Virus record (IMG/VR): IMGVR_UViG_3300037010_001390
Span: 1-34,146 of that record
Length of the DNA: 34,146 nt
Direction: 5' to 3' (one strand)
Source of the DNA: a virus
In this document: piece by piece, positions 1-7,198 of the stretch
Numbering within the stretch: position 1 is the stretch's first letter
Layout: the number at the start of each line of letters is the position of its first letter
Made by a program: the position numbers and the translations under genes
Notes under the pieces: model-generated
What the model was told of the DNA's origin: nothing
Databases searched by the model: none
The model's input: the letters and a program-made list of their open reading frames with translations, nothing else

Positions 1-309
1 GCGCTCAACACCTGGCAGGCGATTTCCTACGGCGGCCAGCAGGAGACGTTCACCACTGGCAGCTGCTCGTTCTACGATGGCCACGGTTCGACCTACTTCA
101 TGAAAGAGGCCACTGGGCGGTTCTTCAAATTCGACATCGATCGGAACACGTTGCATGGACTGGCCGTCAATCCCTACCCGCAATCGACGACGCTGGCAGC
201 TGACATGTTCTGGATTGACACCTACACCGACCCAGGTGGCGGCAGTCTGGATTTCCTGTACCAGTTCCAGCACAGCCGTGTTGAGCTGCTGCGCATGCTG
301 CTGGTGTGA
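1..309 (+). CDS. Kelch-like virion protein, C-terminal fragment
   Basis: The frame is open from base 1 to a TGA at 307-309, so this is the last 102 residues of a longer protein cut by the window edge. It opens with a stretch resembling the end of a kelch/beta-propeller blade (NTW...SYGG) and continues with aromatic- and Gly-rich sequence containing KEATGRFFKFD. The gene truncated at the other end of the window (33560 onward) has the same style, including YDRATNAWTAK, a typical kelch signature. I infer that the two are the ends of one gene on a circular map. Joining the last base directly to base 1 does not keep frame, so some sequence is missing between them. It probably acts in the virion, as it sits among head genes just upstream of the portal. 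The function is inferred only. Confidence 0.75.
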   Translation, partial: ALNTWQAISYGGQQETFTTGSCSFYDGHGSTYFMKEATGRFFKFDIDRNTLHGLAVNPYPQSTTLAADMFWIDTYTDPGGGSLDFLYQFQHSRVELLRMLLV

Positions 310-315
310 TCCGCC

Positions 316-552
316 GTGCTGCTGACACTTCAGCTGCTGCTGGACACGCGAGATACTTTTACGGCCGATGGCGTATCCAGAATAGGAATAACTCCGGCCA
401 TCGATATGAAAGACAGGATTGGCGCAGTATCTGCGGCCGCCATGCTTAGACAGATCAGAGTGGAATCGCCAGCCGCTGATGCTGGCCGTGTTGGAAACAT
501 TACCGCTGCAGCCGGTATTTCCCGCATCGGCGAGCGACATTTTAGGGCCTAG
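316..552 (+). CDS. small phage protein with repeated SRIG/GRVG motifs, unknown function
   Basis: This 78-residue protein starts at a GTG six bases after the upstream stop. The second half repeats a short pattern: VSRIG, DRIGAVSAAA, GRVGNITAAAG, ISRIG. Such Ala/Gly/Ile-rich repetition suggests a small beta-rich or virion-associated protein. It lies between the kelch-like gene and the gene before the portal, in one tightly packed late transcription unit, so a structural role is likely. I do not recognise the family. An opposite-strand frame across the same bases looks like a shadow. Confidence 0.55.
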   Translation: MLLTLQLLLDTRDTFTADGVSRIGITPAIDMKDRIGAVSAAAMLRQIRVESPAADAGRVGNITAAAGISRIGERHFRA

Positions 553-576
553 AAATGTCGCGCCACTCCTGCGCCA

Positions 577-1131
577 ATGCTGTTCATGCAACAGCAGCTC
601 ATTGCCGGCGACACCCTGAACTTCGCGACCGCCGTCGCGCAGTACCCACCCACAGATGGGTGGGTGCTGAAGTTCCGGCTGGTGCCGCGCACCACTGGTG
701 GCGTCGCCATCACCCTGACCAGCGCGGCCGACGGCACTGACCACCGTGTCCAGGCTGCCGCCTCGACTACCAGCGGCTGGGCCGCTGGGCCTTACAGCTG
801 GTCGAGCTGGGTCGAGAAGGCAGGCGAGTCCTACACCGTCGAGTCCGGCCAGATCACCATCCTGCCGGATCCGCGCCAGGTGGCCGCAGGCCTCGACTCA
901 CGCAGTCAGGCCGAGCAAGCCCTTGATGCCATCAATGCCAAGCTGGCAGGCAAGGCCAGCGATGCCATCGAGCGCTACACGATCAACGGCCGCGAGATCC
1001 GCTACTACCCGCTGGCTGATCTGATCAAGCTGCGCAGCCACTTCGTGCAGCAGGTCGCCATCGACCGCAAGGCAGCCGGCCTTGAGAAATCGACCGGTGC
1101 CGTGCGCCGCATCCTGGTGAGGACCGCATGA
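577..1131 (+). CDS. pre-portal virion protein, unknown family (gpW position)
   Basis: This 184-residue protein overlaps the portal start by four bases (ATGA at 1128-1131). Residues 1-95 look like a beta-sandwich (FRLVPRTTGGVAITLTSA and a Trp/Ser-rich stretch), as in small phage decoration domains. The C-terminal third is helical and carries INGREIRYYPLADLIKLR, like the short head-tail connectors found beside portal genes (inference from pattern). In lambda-order genomes this slot is held by the head-tail joining protein W. This protein is much longer, so it may be a decoration domain joined to a gpW-like helical tail. A second in-frame ATG lies at 586; no strong ribosome-binding site separates the two. 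Confidence 0.7.
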   Translation: MLFMQQQLIAGDTLNFATAVAQYPPTDGWVLKFRLVPRTTGGVAITLTSAADGTDHRVQAAASTTSGWAAGPYSWSSWVEKAGESYTVESGQITILPDPRQVAAGLDSRSQAEQALDAINAKLAGKASDAIERYTINGREIRYYPLADLIKLRSHFVQQVAIDRKAAGLEKSTGAVRRILVRTA

Positions 1132-2822
1132 CGCGCGGCCTCGACTACGGCAAGCTGGCCACACCAGGCAGCCCGATCCTGACCGCCTGGAAGGCTGACC
1201 GCGAACGCCAGCGCCGCGAGGAGGCTTCACAGGCTGAACTTCGCAAGGCCATGGCTGCCATGCGTGGCCATGCACTGCGCTCCGCACCGCGCCGCGCCAA
1301 GGCAGCGCCGACATATATCCCTGAACCGGCGTTCGGCATCGTCAGCGGCGAGCGGGCCTTCACAGCAGGCGAGTCCGATCGCATCACCTCAGGTTGGACC
1401 AGCTACAGCACCGGCATCAATGCCGACCTGGAGCGCGCACTGCCGACGCTGCGCGCCCGCAGTCGCGACTGGGCGGTGAACACCGACTCCGGCCGGCGTT
1501 ATGTGCAGCTGGTCAAAGACAACGTCATCGGATCCAAGGCGCCACGCCTGCAGGTCCGCGCCACGCTGGCCAACAGCGACACGCTCGACGAGATCGCCAA
1601 CACCGCCATCGAAACCCACTGGGAGCGCTGGTGTGAGCGCGGCTTGTGCGATGTCAGCGGGATGCTCAGCTTCACGGACCTGTGCCGGACAAATGTGGCC
1701 GCAGCCGGCCGCGACGGCGAGTTCCTCGGCCGCCATGTACGCGATCGCAATCTGCCCTACGGCTACGCGCTGCAGGCGCTCGACGTCGATCGCCTCTACC
1801 CTGGCAACGGCGCGCTGTCGCAGGCGCAGGGTGACAACCTGATCCGCCTGGGCGTAGAGATCAACAAGTATGGTCGCCCGCAGGCCTACCACCTGTACAG
1901 CGCCCATCCTGGCGACGGTGCTGCCGGCCTGGCGCCGAAGCCCATGGCCGAGCGTGTCCCGGCGAGCGAAATCTGGCACGGCTACGTCGTTGAGCGGCCA
2001 GAGCAGGTGCGCGGCTACCCGTGGACTGCATCGATCCTCAAGAGCGCCAACATCCTCGACAAGTACAAGGAATATGCCCTGGTCGCGGCCAAGATCGGCG
2101 CAGGCAAGATGGGCTTCTACATCACCGACAAGGATGCCCCCAGCGGCGAGCCGCCCGACTTCGAAGACTACAAGGACGCCACCGGCGCGCTGGTCCAGGA
2201 CGTCGAAGCCGGCATGCTCGAAGCGCTTCCGCCTGGCGTCACCTTTGAGACCTTCGATCCGGATTACCCGCACCAGAACTTCGGCAGCTTCGTCACCACG
2301 GGCCAGCACGGTATTGCCGCCGGCCTGAACGTCGCCCATCACAACCTGACCGGCGACATGACCGGCGTGAACTACAGCTCGGCGCGCATCGCTGAACTGG
2401 CTGAACGCGAGCACTGGCGCGGCCTGCAGCTGTGGTTCATCGAAGTGTTCGTACGTCCGGTGTTCCTGGAGTGGCTGCGCATGGCTCTGCTGACCCGCAG
2501 CATCACGCTGCCCAGCGGCGCAGCCCTGCCGGCCGATCGCTTCGACAAGTTCGCTCAAGCGGCCAGCTTCCAGCCACGTGGCTGGGCCTGGGTGGACCCG
2601 GAAGCCGACATCAAGGCCAGCTCGATGGCCATCGCCAACAACCTGCGCAGCCATCGCCAGATCACTGACGAACAGGGCGTAGATCTGGACACCGTCCTGA
2701 CCGACGAAGCCGCGTTCTATGCCCGCCGCAAGGCGTTGGGGCTACCCGACTTGGCCACCCAGACGCATGTGCTCAACACCCCTGCCGCAGCGCCCGCACC
2801 GGCACCGAAAGAAGCCCCATGA
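1128..2822 (+). CDS. portal protein (lambda portal family)
   Basis: This 564-residue protein matches the lambda portal family in length and in running motifs: RSRDWAVNTDSGRRYVQLVKDNVIG early, AGRDGEFLGRHV in the wing, GVEINKYGRPQAYHLY mid-protein, and NVAHHNLTGDMTGVNYSSARIAEL followed by HWRGLQLWFIEVFVRPVFLEWL near the end, which is diagnostic. It forms the dodecameric ring at the capsid vertex through which DNA enters. It also nucleates head assembly and docks the terminase and connector. It overlaps its upstream neighbour and the protease-capsid gene by four bases each (ATGA), so translation is coupled. The C-terminus ends in an Ala/Pro-rich tail. Confidence 0.95.
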   Translation: MTRGLDYGKLATPGSPILTAWKADRERQRREEASQAELRKAMAAMRGHALRSAPRRAKAAPTYIPEPAFGIVSGERAFTAGESDRITSGWTSYSTGINADLERALPTLRARSRDWAVNTDSGRRYVQLVKDNVIGSKAPRLQVRATLANSDTLDEIANTAIETHWERWCERGLCDVSGMLSFTDLCRTNVAAAGRDGEFLGRHVRDRNLPYGYALQALDVDRLYPGNGALSQAQGDNLIRLGVEINKYGRPQAYHLYSAHPGDGAAGLAPKPMAERVPASEIWHGYVVERPEQVRGYPWTASILKSANILDKYKEYALVAAKIGAGKMGFYITDKDAPSGEPPDFEDYKDATGALVQDVEAGMLEALPPGVTFETFDPDYPHQNFGSFVTTGQHGIAAGLNVAHHNLTGDMTGVNYSSARIAELAEREHWRGLQLWFIEVFVRPVFLEWLRMALLTRSITLPSGAALPADRFDKFAQAASFQPRGWAWVDPEADIKASSMAIANNLRSHRQITDEQGVDLDTVLTDEAAFYARRKALGLPDLATQTHVLNTPAAAPAPAPKEAP

Positions 2823-4828
2823 GCATCTTCTCCCGATCGCACACGTACTGGTCGCGCTCCGATGCCCGTGGCCGCACTGAGCTAAGCACCGCACTTGCTG
2901 GCCTCAAGGTCGGCCAGCGCCTGCGTGTGGCCGATGTGCTCGGCCAGCTGCCGCCCCAGGTGGCCGCAGGCGCTGAGCGCGCCGACTTGCCCCCACCGCT
3001 GGTCGGATCGATCAGCACAGCCATCCGTGCCGGCAGCATCGATACCGAGACCCGCGAGTGCCAGCTGAGCTTCAGCAGCGAGGAACCCTACGAACGCTGG
3101 TGGGGGATCGAGATCCTCGGTCATGACCCTGGCGAGGTGGACATGTCCTGGATCGCTTCCGGACGCGCGCCATTCCTGTCCGACCACGATACCTGCGAAC
3201 AGATCGGCGTCGTCACCCGTGCTTGGATCAAGAACAAGCGCGGGTGCTCCGTGGTCCGGTTCAGCCGCAGCGACGAAGGCGAAGAAGAGATGCAGGACGT
3301 CATTGACGGCATCCGCGTCAACGTCAGCGTCGGCTATGAGATCCGAGAACTTGAGCTCGTCAAGAGGGACGGTGATCAGAGCACCTACCGAGTCACTGAC
3401 TGGATGCCGTTGGAAAACAGCCTGGTCGCCATCCCTGCCGACATGACTGTTGGCGTCGGCCGCAGCGCAGCGGCATCCATCCCAGCAACCCCGAAGGCCA
3501 AGGAGCCACCCATGCCCACCGCTACCGCAGAGCCGAAGACCGGCGATCAAGCCTACCGCGACAACGTCGCGGCCATCATGACCTTGGCAACCAGCTACAG
3601 CCAGTTCATCAAGCCCGCCGATGTCGCGCGCGCTGTCAGCGAAGGGGCTGACGCCTTCAAGTTCCAGGAGCTGATCCTGCAGCGCATGCAGTCTGGCAGC
3701 ACCGACGTGACCACTACCGCCGCACTGGGCGCCTCCCGCAAGGAGACTTCCCGCTACAGCTTCATGCGCGCGCTGCAGTCGATGATCCCCGGCAGCGGTG
3801 TCGATGGTGGCCTGGAGCGCGAGATGTCGCAGCAGATCGCAGGCACGCTCGGCCGCTCGGCCGAAGGCATCTTCATCCCGAGTGACATCTTCGCAGGCCG
3901 TCAGGTCAGCGCCGGGCCGGCCGATGCCAGCGGCCGCCGCGATTTCACAGTTGGCACCTCGACCGAAGCCGGCAACCTGGTGCAGACCGATGTCGCTGGC
4001 CAGCTCTTCACCGACGTGCTGCGCCCGGCGCTGGTGCTCGGCCGCCTCGGCATCACCATCCTGCCGGGTCTGCGCAGCAACCTGCTCATCCCGCGTAAGT
4101 CGGTCGCCGGCACGCTGGCGATGCTGACTGAAGTAGCGGCCGCGACCGAGACGCAACCCAATACCACGCAGGTCACGATGTCGCCCAAGCGCATCAGCGC
4201 CTTCGTCGATCCGAGCAAGCAAGCCATCATCCAGTCCGAGATTGGCATCGAAGGGATGATCCGCGATGACCTGCTCAGCGGCGCCGCAGTACTGATCGAG
4301 AGCCAAGGCATCAACGGCTCAGGAACCAGCCCGAATACGCGCGGCATCCGCAACGTCAGCGGCGTCGGCTCAGTGGTCGGCGGCGCCAACGGCGCCAATC
4401 TGGTCTGGTCGCACGTCACGGGCCTGGAAGCGGCCTGCGCCAATGCCAATGCGGCCAGTACCGATCGCGCGGGTTACCTGATCAATACCAAGGCCGTCAA
4501 TACCAGCAAGAACACCCAGAAGGCAGCCAACCTGCCGTTCATCTGGGACAACGGCGCGGCCCCCCTGAACGGCTACCGCGCAGGCATCTCCAACAACGTG
4601 CCGAGCAACTTGACAAAAGGCACCAGCTCGGGCGTGTGCTCGTCGGCCATCTTCAGCTCGGACTGGTCCATGTTTGTGCTGGGCCTGTTCGGTGGCCTCG
4701 ACATCACGGTTGACCCGTACACCCTGGCCACAACCGGCCAGATCCGCATCACGTTGAACCAGTTCATCGACTTCGCTTGCCGCCAGCCCGGTGCCTTTGC
4801 GGTGATGGATGACGCGCTCACGCCGTGA
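2819..4828 (+). CDS. prohead protease fused to HK97-fold major capsid protein
   Basis: One 669-residue frame combines two head functions. Residues about 60-215 form an S78/U35 prohead protease: catalytic His123 in FLSDHDTCEQIG, catalytic Ser170 in VNVSVGYE, and the closing signature WMPLENSLVAIPAD. Residues about 300-669 are an HK97-type capsid protein (LGRLGITILPGLRSNLLIP, then QAIIQSEIGIEGMIRDDLL, GTSPNTRGIRN). The linker from about 232 to 310 is helical and could act as the delta/scaffold segment. In most related phages these are two genes. Here an in-frame ATG at 3512 preceded by AAGGAG (3500-3505) could give separate capsid subunits of 438 residues, comparable in logic to lambda C/Nu3. 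After assembly the protease would free the capsid domain. It overlaps the portal stop by four bases. Confidence 0.92.
   Translation: MSIFSRSHTYWSRSDARGRTELSTALAGLKVGQRLRVADVLGQLPPQVAAGAERADLPPPLVGSISTAIRAGSIDTETRECQLSFSSEEPYERWWGIEILGHDPGEVDMSWIASGRAPFLSDHDTCEQIGVVTRAWIKNKRGCSVVRFSRSDEGEEEMQDVIDGIRVNVSVGYEIRELELVKRDGDQSTYRVTDWMPLENSLVAIPADMTVGVGRSAAASIPATPKAKEPPMPTATAEPKTGDQAYRDNVAAIMTLATSYSQFIKPADVARAVSEGADAFKFQELILQRMQSGSTDVTTTAALGASRKETSRYSFMRALQSMIPGSGVDGGLEREMSQQIAGTLGRSAEGIFIPSDIFAGRQVSAGPADASGRRDFTVGTSTEAGNLVQTDVAGQLFTDVLRPALVLGRLGITILPGLRSNLLIPRKSVAGTLAMLTEVAAATETQPNTTQVTMSPKRISAFVDPSKQAIIQSEIGIEGMIRDDLLSGAAVLIESQGINGSGTSPNTRGIRNVSGVGSVVGGANGANLVWSHVTGLEAACANANAASTDRAGYLINTKAVNTSKNTQKAANLPFIWDNGAAPLNGYRAGISNNVPSNLTKGTSSGVCSSAIFSSDWSMFVLGLFGGLDITVDPYTLATTGQIRITLNQFIDFACRQPGAFAVMDDALTP
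3500..3514 (+). promoter_or_regulatory. internal ribosome-binding site and in-frame start in the capsid fusion gene
   Basis: AAGGAG at 3500-3505 stands six bases before an ATG at 3512-3514. That ATG is Met232 of the fusion frame (offset 693 = 231 codons). It falls exactly in the linker between the protease and capsid domains. This arrangement would let the cell make many free capsid subunits and few protease fusions. It is a prediction from spacing and position only. Confidence 0.6.
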
Positions 4829-4882
4829 ACCATCAGCTGAGCTGATCCAGACGTCCACACCAGCCCAATCGAGGAACTTGCA

Positions 4883-5074
4883 ATGTCCGATCCCAAAACT
4901 GTCAACCTGCTGGTCATCAATGCCTGCAAGGTTGAAGGCCAGCACATCGCCGTCGGCGAGATCCTGACCGATGTCGAGGCCGAACTGGCCATGGAACTGA
5001 CCGGCGCCGGCCGCACCCGCGTTGCGACCGACGAAGAGATCAAGGCCGCCATCGACAAGCAAGCCAAGAAGTAA
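4883..5074 (+). CDS. small head-region protein, unknown function
   Basis: This 63-residue acidic protein follows the capsid gene. GAGGA lies upstream of the ATG. It reads NLLVINACKVEGQHIAVGEILTDVEAELAMELTGAGRTRVATDEEIKAAI, a compact beta segment followed by helices, ending in a Lys-rich tail. Small genes of this type between the capsid and head-tail joining genes are common in lambda-like phages, where the FI packaging-aid protein sits. The resemblance is positional. It may be a DNA-packaging helper or a minor head protein. Confidence 0.7.
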   Translation: MSDPKTVNLLVINACKVEGQHIAVGEILTDVEAELAMELTGAGRTRVATDEEIKAAIDKQAKK

Positions 5075-5083
5075 GGCGCGGCG

Positions 5084-5365
5084 ATGTTCACCGAGGATCT
5101 CAGCGTGTTCTTCGCCGAATTCGGCGACGATGCCCAGCTCGCCGGCCAGCCGGTGCGCGGGTATTACTCCGACGCCTACAGCCATGCCCAGCTGGGCTAT
5201 CTGTCCGTGTCGGGCGCTGCGGCCTCGTTCGAGCTGCCGACGGCAGCGGTACCAGCTGAGCCCATCGGTGCAGCTATCCATATTGCTGGGAAGGGCGCGT
5301 TCTCAGTCCAAGAGCACCGCCCGGATGGCAGCGGCATCAGCGCATTGATCCTGGAGCGCACATGA
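5084..5365 (+). CDS. head-tail joining protein (lambda FII-like)
   Basis: This 93-residue protein has the opening typical of FII/phage-attachment proteins (MFTEDLSVFFAEFGDDAQLAG) and a beta-rich body that ends in VQEHRPDGSGISALILER. Family members cap the connector below the portal and give the surface on which the pre-assembled tail docks. Its length, its position after the capsid genes and a four-base overlap with the tail terminator candidate all fit. The assignment rests on pattern and order, not on a computed alignment. Confidence 0.75.
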   Translation: MFTEDLSVFFAEFGDDAQLAGQPVRGYYSDAYSHAQLGYLSVSGAAASFELPTAAVPAEPIGAAIHIAGKGAFSVQEHRPDGSGISALILERT

Positions 5366-5805
5366 CCCTGCACACCCAGCTGCTCGACCTGGTGCAGTCT
5401 GCGTTGGCATCAGTTCCAGCCGTGGCGCCCGTCATCCACCGGCACCGCACCCGGCCCATGCCACCCCAGGTCGCCCAGATGCTCACGCTGCGCCTGGTGC
5501 GCAGCCTGGGCGAGCCGATCTACTTGTCCGGCCCAGATGCACTGCAGTGGACCAGCATCGTTGCCATCGAGTACCTGGCGCGCGTTCCGGTCGGCGTCGA
5601 AACCGATGCCGCCGTGGCCGACATGCTCAGCACCGGCCACCAGCGCCTGCTGTCCGACGCGGTCCTGCAGGCGGCCGGCGTGCGCATCGAGCCGCGCTAC
5701 CAGCTCGACTGGGACCAGGACGAGCTCGATGAGCGCATCGGCGCCGTCACCGCCCTCTACACCATGCGCCACCAGGGCGACCTCACCACTCTCTCATCCA
5801 CCTGA
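5362..5805 (+). CDS. tail terminator / tail completion protein
   Basis: This 147-residue protein starts in an ATGA overlap with the head-tail joiner. It reads as a small alpha/beta protein (LLDLVQSALASVP, LTLRLVRSLGEPIYLSGPDALQWTSIVAIEYLARV, and a C-terminal DQDELDERIGAVTALYTMRHQ). In this slot, between the FII-like gene and the tail tube, lambda-type phages carry the terminator (gpZ/gpU-like) that stops tube growth and joins the tail to the head. No catalytic motif is visible. Confidence 0.7.
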   Translation: MTLHTQLLDLVQSALASVPAVAPVIHRHRTRPMPPQVAQMLTLRLVRSLGEPIYLSGPDALQWTSIVAIEYLARVPVGVETDAAVADMLSTGHQRLLSDAVLQAAGVRIEPRYQLDWDQDELDERIGAVTALYTMRHQGDLTTLSST

Positions 5806-5816
5806 CTGGAGCCACC

Positions 5817-6467
5817 ATGTCCATCACCCTCGCTGTCGGCACCGCCGTTGCCATTGCCAGCACCTACGGCACCTCGGTCACGATGACCGCCATCACCAAC
5901 GCGGCCGAGGCCGTCGCCACGCTGGCAGCCGGCCATGCCTGCGCTGTGGGCGATTACCTAGAGGTGACATCCGGCTGGGATCTGCTCAACAGCCGCATCG
6001 TGCGCGTCAAGACGGTCGTGACCAACGACGTGACGTTCGAAGGCATCATCACCAGCAGCACCACGCAATATCCGACTGGCACCGGTGCTGGCAGCATTCG
6101 CCGCATCACGGCCTGGACCAATCTCTCGCAGCTCACGGCTGACATCAACGTCAGCGGCGGCGACCAGCAATACGCCGACGTCACCGGCCTGGCCGACAAA
6201 ACCCAGAAGCAGATCCCGACCCGCCGCAGCCCTGTCCAGACCACGCTGGGTGTTTTTGACGATCCATCGCTGTCCTGGGTGCCGATCGTCCAGGCTGCCT
6301 CGGATAGTGCCGTAGCCACTGCCGTGCGGTTCACCTACCCGAATGGTTCCAAGAGCGTCGGCAATGCGTTCTGGTCGATCGGCGATCTGCCGACCATCAA
6401 CGACAGCACGCTGCGCAACTCGATCTCGCTGAGCTACGTCGCCAAGTCCACCCGCTACGCGACCTGA
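5817..6467 (+). CDS. major tail tube protein
   Basis: This 216-residue protein has a GGAG ribosome-binding site before the ATG. The C-terminal two thirds is a classic siphovirus tube pattern: QKQIPTRRSPVQTTLGVFDD, then SWVPIVQAASDSAVATAVRFTYPNG and a last NSISLSYVAKSTRYAT strand. Hexamers stack around the tape measure to form the tube. The N-terminal third is Ala/Thr-rich and beta-like. It lies directly upstream of the tail chaperone pair, which is the normal order. Confidence 0.88.
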   Translation: MSITLAVGTAVAIASTYGTSVTMTAITNAAEAVATLAAGHACAVGDYLEVTSGWDLLNSRIVRVKTVVTNDVTFEGIITSSTTQYPTGTGAGSIRRITAWTNLSQLTADINVSGGDQQYADVTGLADKTQKQIPTRRSPVQTTLGVFDDPSLSWVPIVQAASDSAVATAVRFTYPNGSKSVGNAFWSIGDLPTINDSTLRNSISLSYVAKSTRYAT

Positions 6468-6506
6468 TCCTGATCAGCCGCCAGCACCACCCACTGAGCC
6501 AGCTCC

Positions 6507-6860
6507 ATGACCATCCGCATCAACATCAACCCGGCGCCCACGTTCACCGTCCCGGTACTCATCTCCGTGCCGGGCGCTGAGCCTGCCAAGATCAGCGTCA
6601 CGTTCCGCCACAAGGGCCGTAAGGCGTTGGATGCCTGGATCAAGCGCCCGGCCGAAGCCAAGACAGCCGGCACCGAGATCGCCGATGCCGACTACCTGGG
6701 CGAAATCATCGCCGACTGGGCCGACATCGGCGCCGACGATCGCCCGGTGCCGTACTCGCGCGATGCGCTGGCTGACCTGCTCGATGCCTACCCGACCTCA
6801 GGCACTGAACTGTTCAACGCCTATCTGAAAGCGTTGACTGAGGCCCGCGAAAAAAACTGA
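6507..6860 (+). CDS. tail assembly chaperone, short form (gpG-like)
   Basis: This 117-residue protein lies between the tail tube and tape measure genes, the invariant place of the tail chaperone. It begins with short beta strands (TFTVPVLISVPGAEPAKISVTFRHKG) and goes on with acidic helices (YLGEIIADWADIG, DALADLLDAYP). Its last codons are GAA AAA AAC TGA. They contain the heptamer A AAA AAC, so a fraction of ribosomes should slip to -1 and enter the next frame, giving a 230-residue extended form. In lambda, gpG and gpGT coat the tape measure before tube assembly. Confidence 0.85.
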   Translation: MTIRININPAPTFTVPVLISVPGAEPAKISVTFRHKGRKALDAWIKRPAEAKTAGTEIADADYLGEIIADWADIGADDRPVPYSRDALADLLDAYPTSGTELFNAYLKALTEAREKN

Positions 6861-6898
6861 CTGCGGCGGTCCAGGCGCTCATGTCCGGGCCGCCGCAG
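6851..6898 (+). promoter_or_regulatory. programmed -1 frameshift signal (slippery heptamer and stem-loop)
   Basis: A AAA AAC occupies 6851-6857 in the correct phase (zero-frame codons AAA AAC, then TGA). Three bases after the heptamer a perfect 9-bp stem pairs 6861-6869 (CTGCGGCGG) with 6890-6898, around a 20-base loop. A -1 slip continues as CTG ACT GCG and reaches, in frame, the ATG at 6881 of the downstream ORF. Both elements of the G-GT type switch are therefore present. The 3-base spacer is shorter than usual. Confidence 0.85.
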
Positions 6899-7198
6899 CT
6901 GACGCAGCAGGACCGCGAGAACATGGAATTCCTCGGCCTCACTCAGGCCGACCTGGCGCCCCCCGTCAGCGTCATCGATCTGTGGCCCTGCCTGGCCCCG
7001 GCCTTTGCCCTCTACCGCGCCATGCAGACGCAGTGGCGCATGGGGTTCAGTGGCCCGACCGGGCTTGATTACAACGCGCTGCCCGTCGTCGAGCAGCGCC
7101 TCGGCATCAGTCCCGATGACGCAGCCGAGCTTTTTGGCGACGTGCAGGCCATGGAAGCCGCAGCGCTACTGCATCTGTCTACCAGCAGGCCCAAATGA
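6881..7198 (+). CDS. tail chaperone extension (gpT-like, DUF1799 type)
   Basis: The frame is open upstream to the slippery site, so the main product is probably the fusion that starts at 6507 and shifts at 6857 (117 + 113 residues). Read from its own ATG it gives 105 residues, with GLTQADLAPPVSVIDLWPCLAPAFALYRAMQTQWR and GPTGLDYNALPVVEQRLGI. This is the pattern of small phage proteins before the tape measure (DUF1799). Its stop overlaps the tape measure ATG (ATGA at 7195-7198). The domain would recruit tube subunits to the tape measure. Confidence 0.82.
   Translation: MSGPPQLTQQDRENMEFLGLTQADLAPPVSVIDLWPCLAPAFALYRAMQTQWRMGFSGPTGLDYNALPVVEQRLGISPDDAAELFGDVQAMEAAALLHLSTSRPK

Noticed and set aside
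1389-2654. 421-codon minus-strand frame across the portal gene
   Set aside because: It is a GC-rich mirror of a confident portal gene, with no motif, start site or neighbours of its own.
2882-4306. 474-codon minus-strand frame across the protease-capsid gene
   Set aside because: Ala/Asp/Gly-rich shadow of a gene with clear catalytic and capsid motifs.
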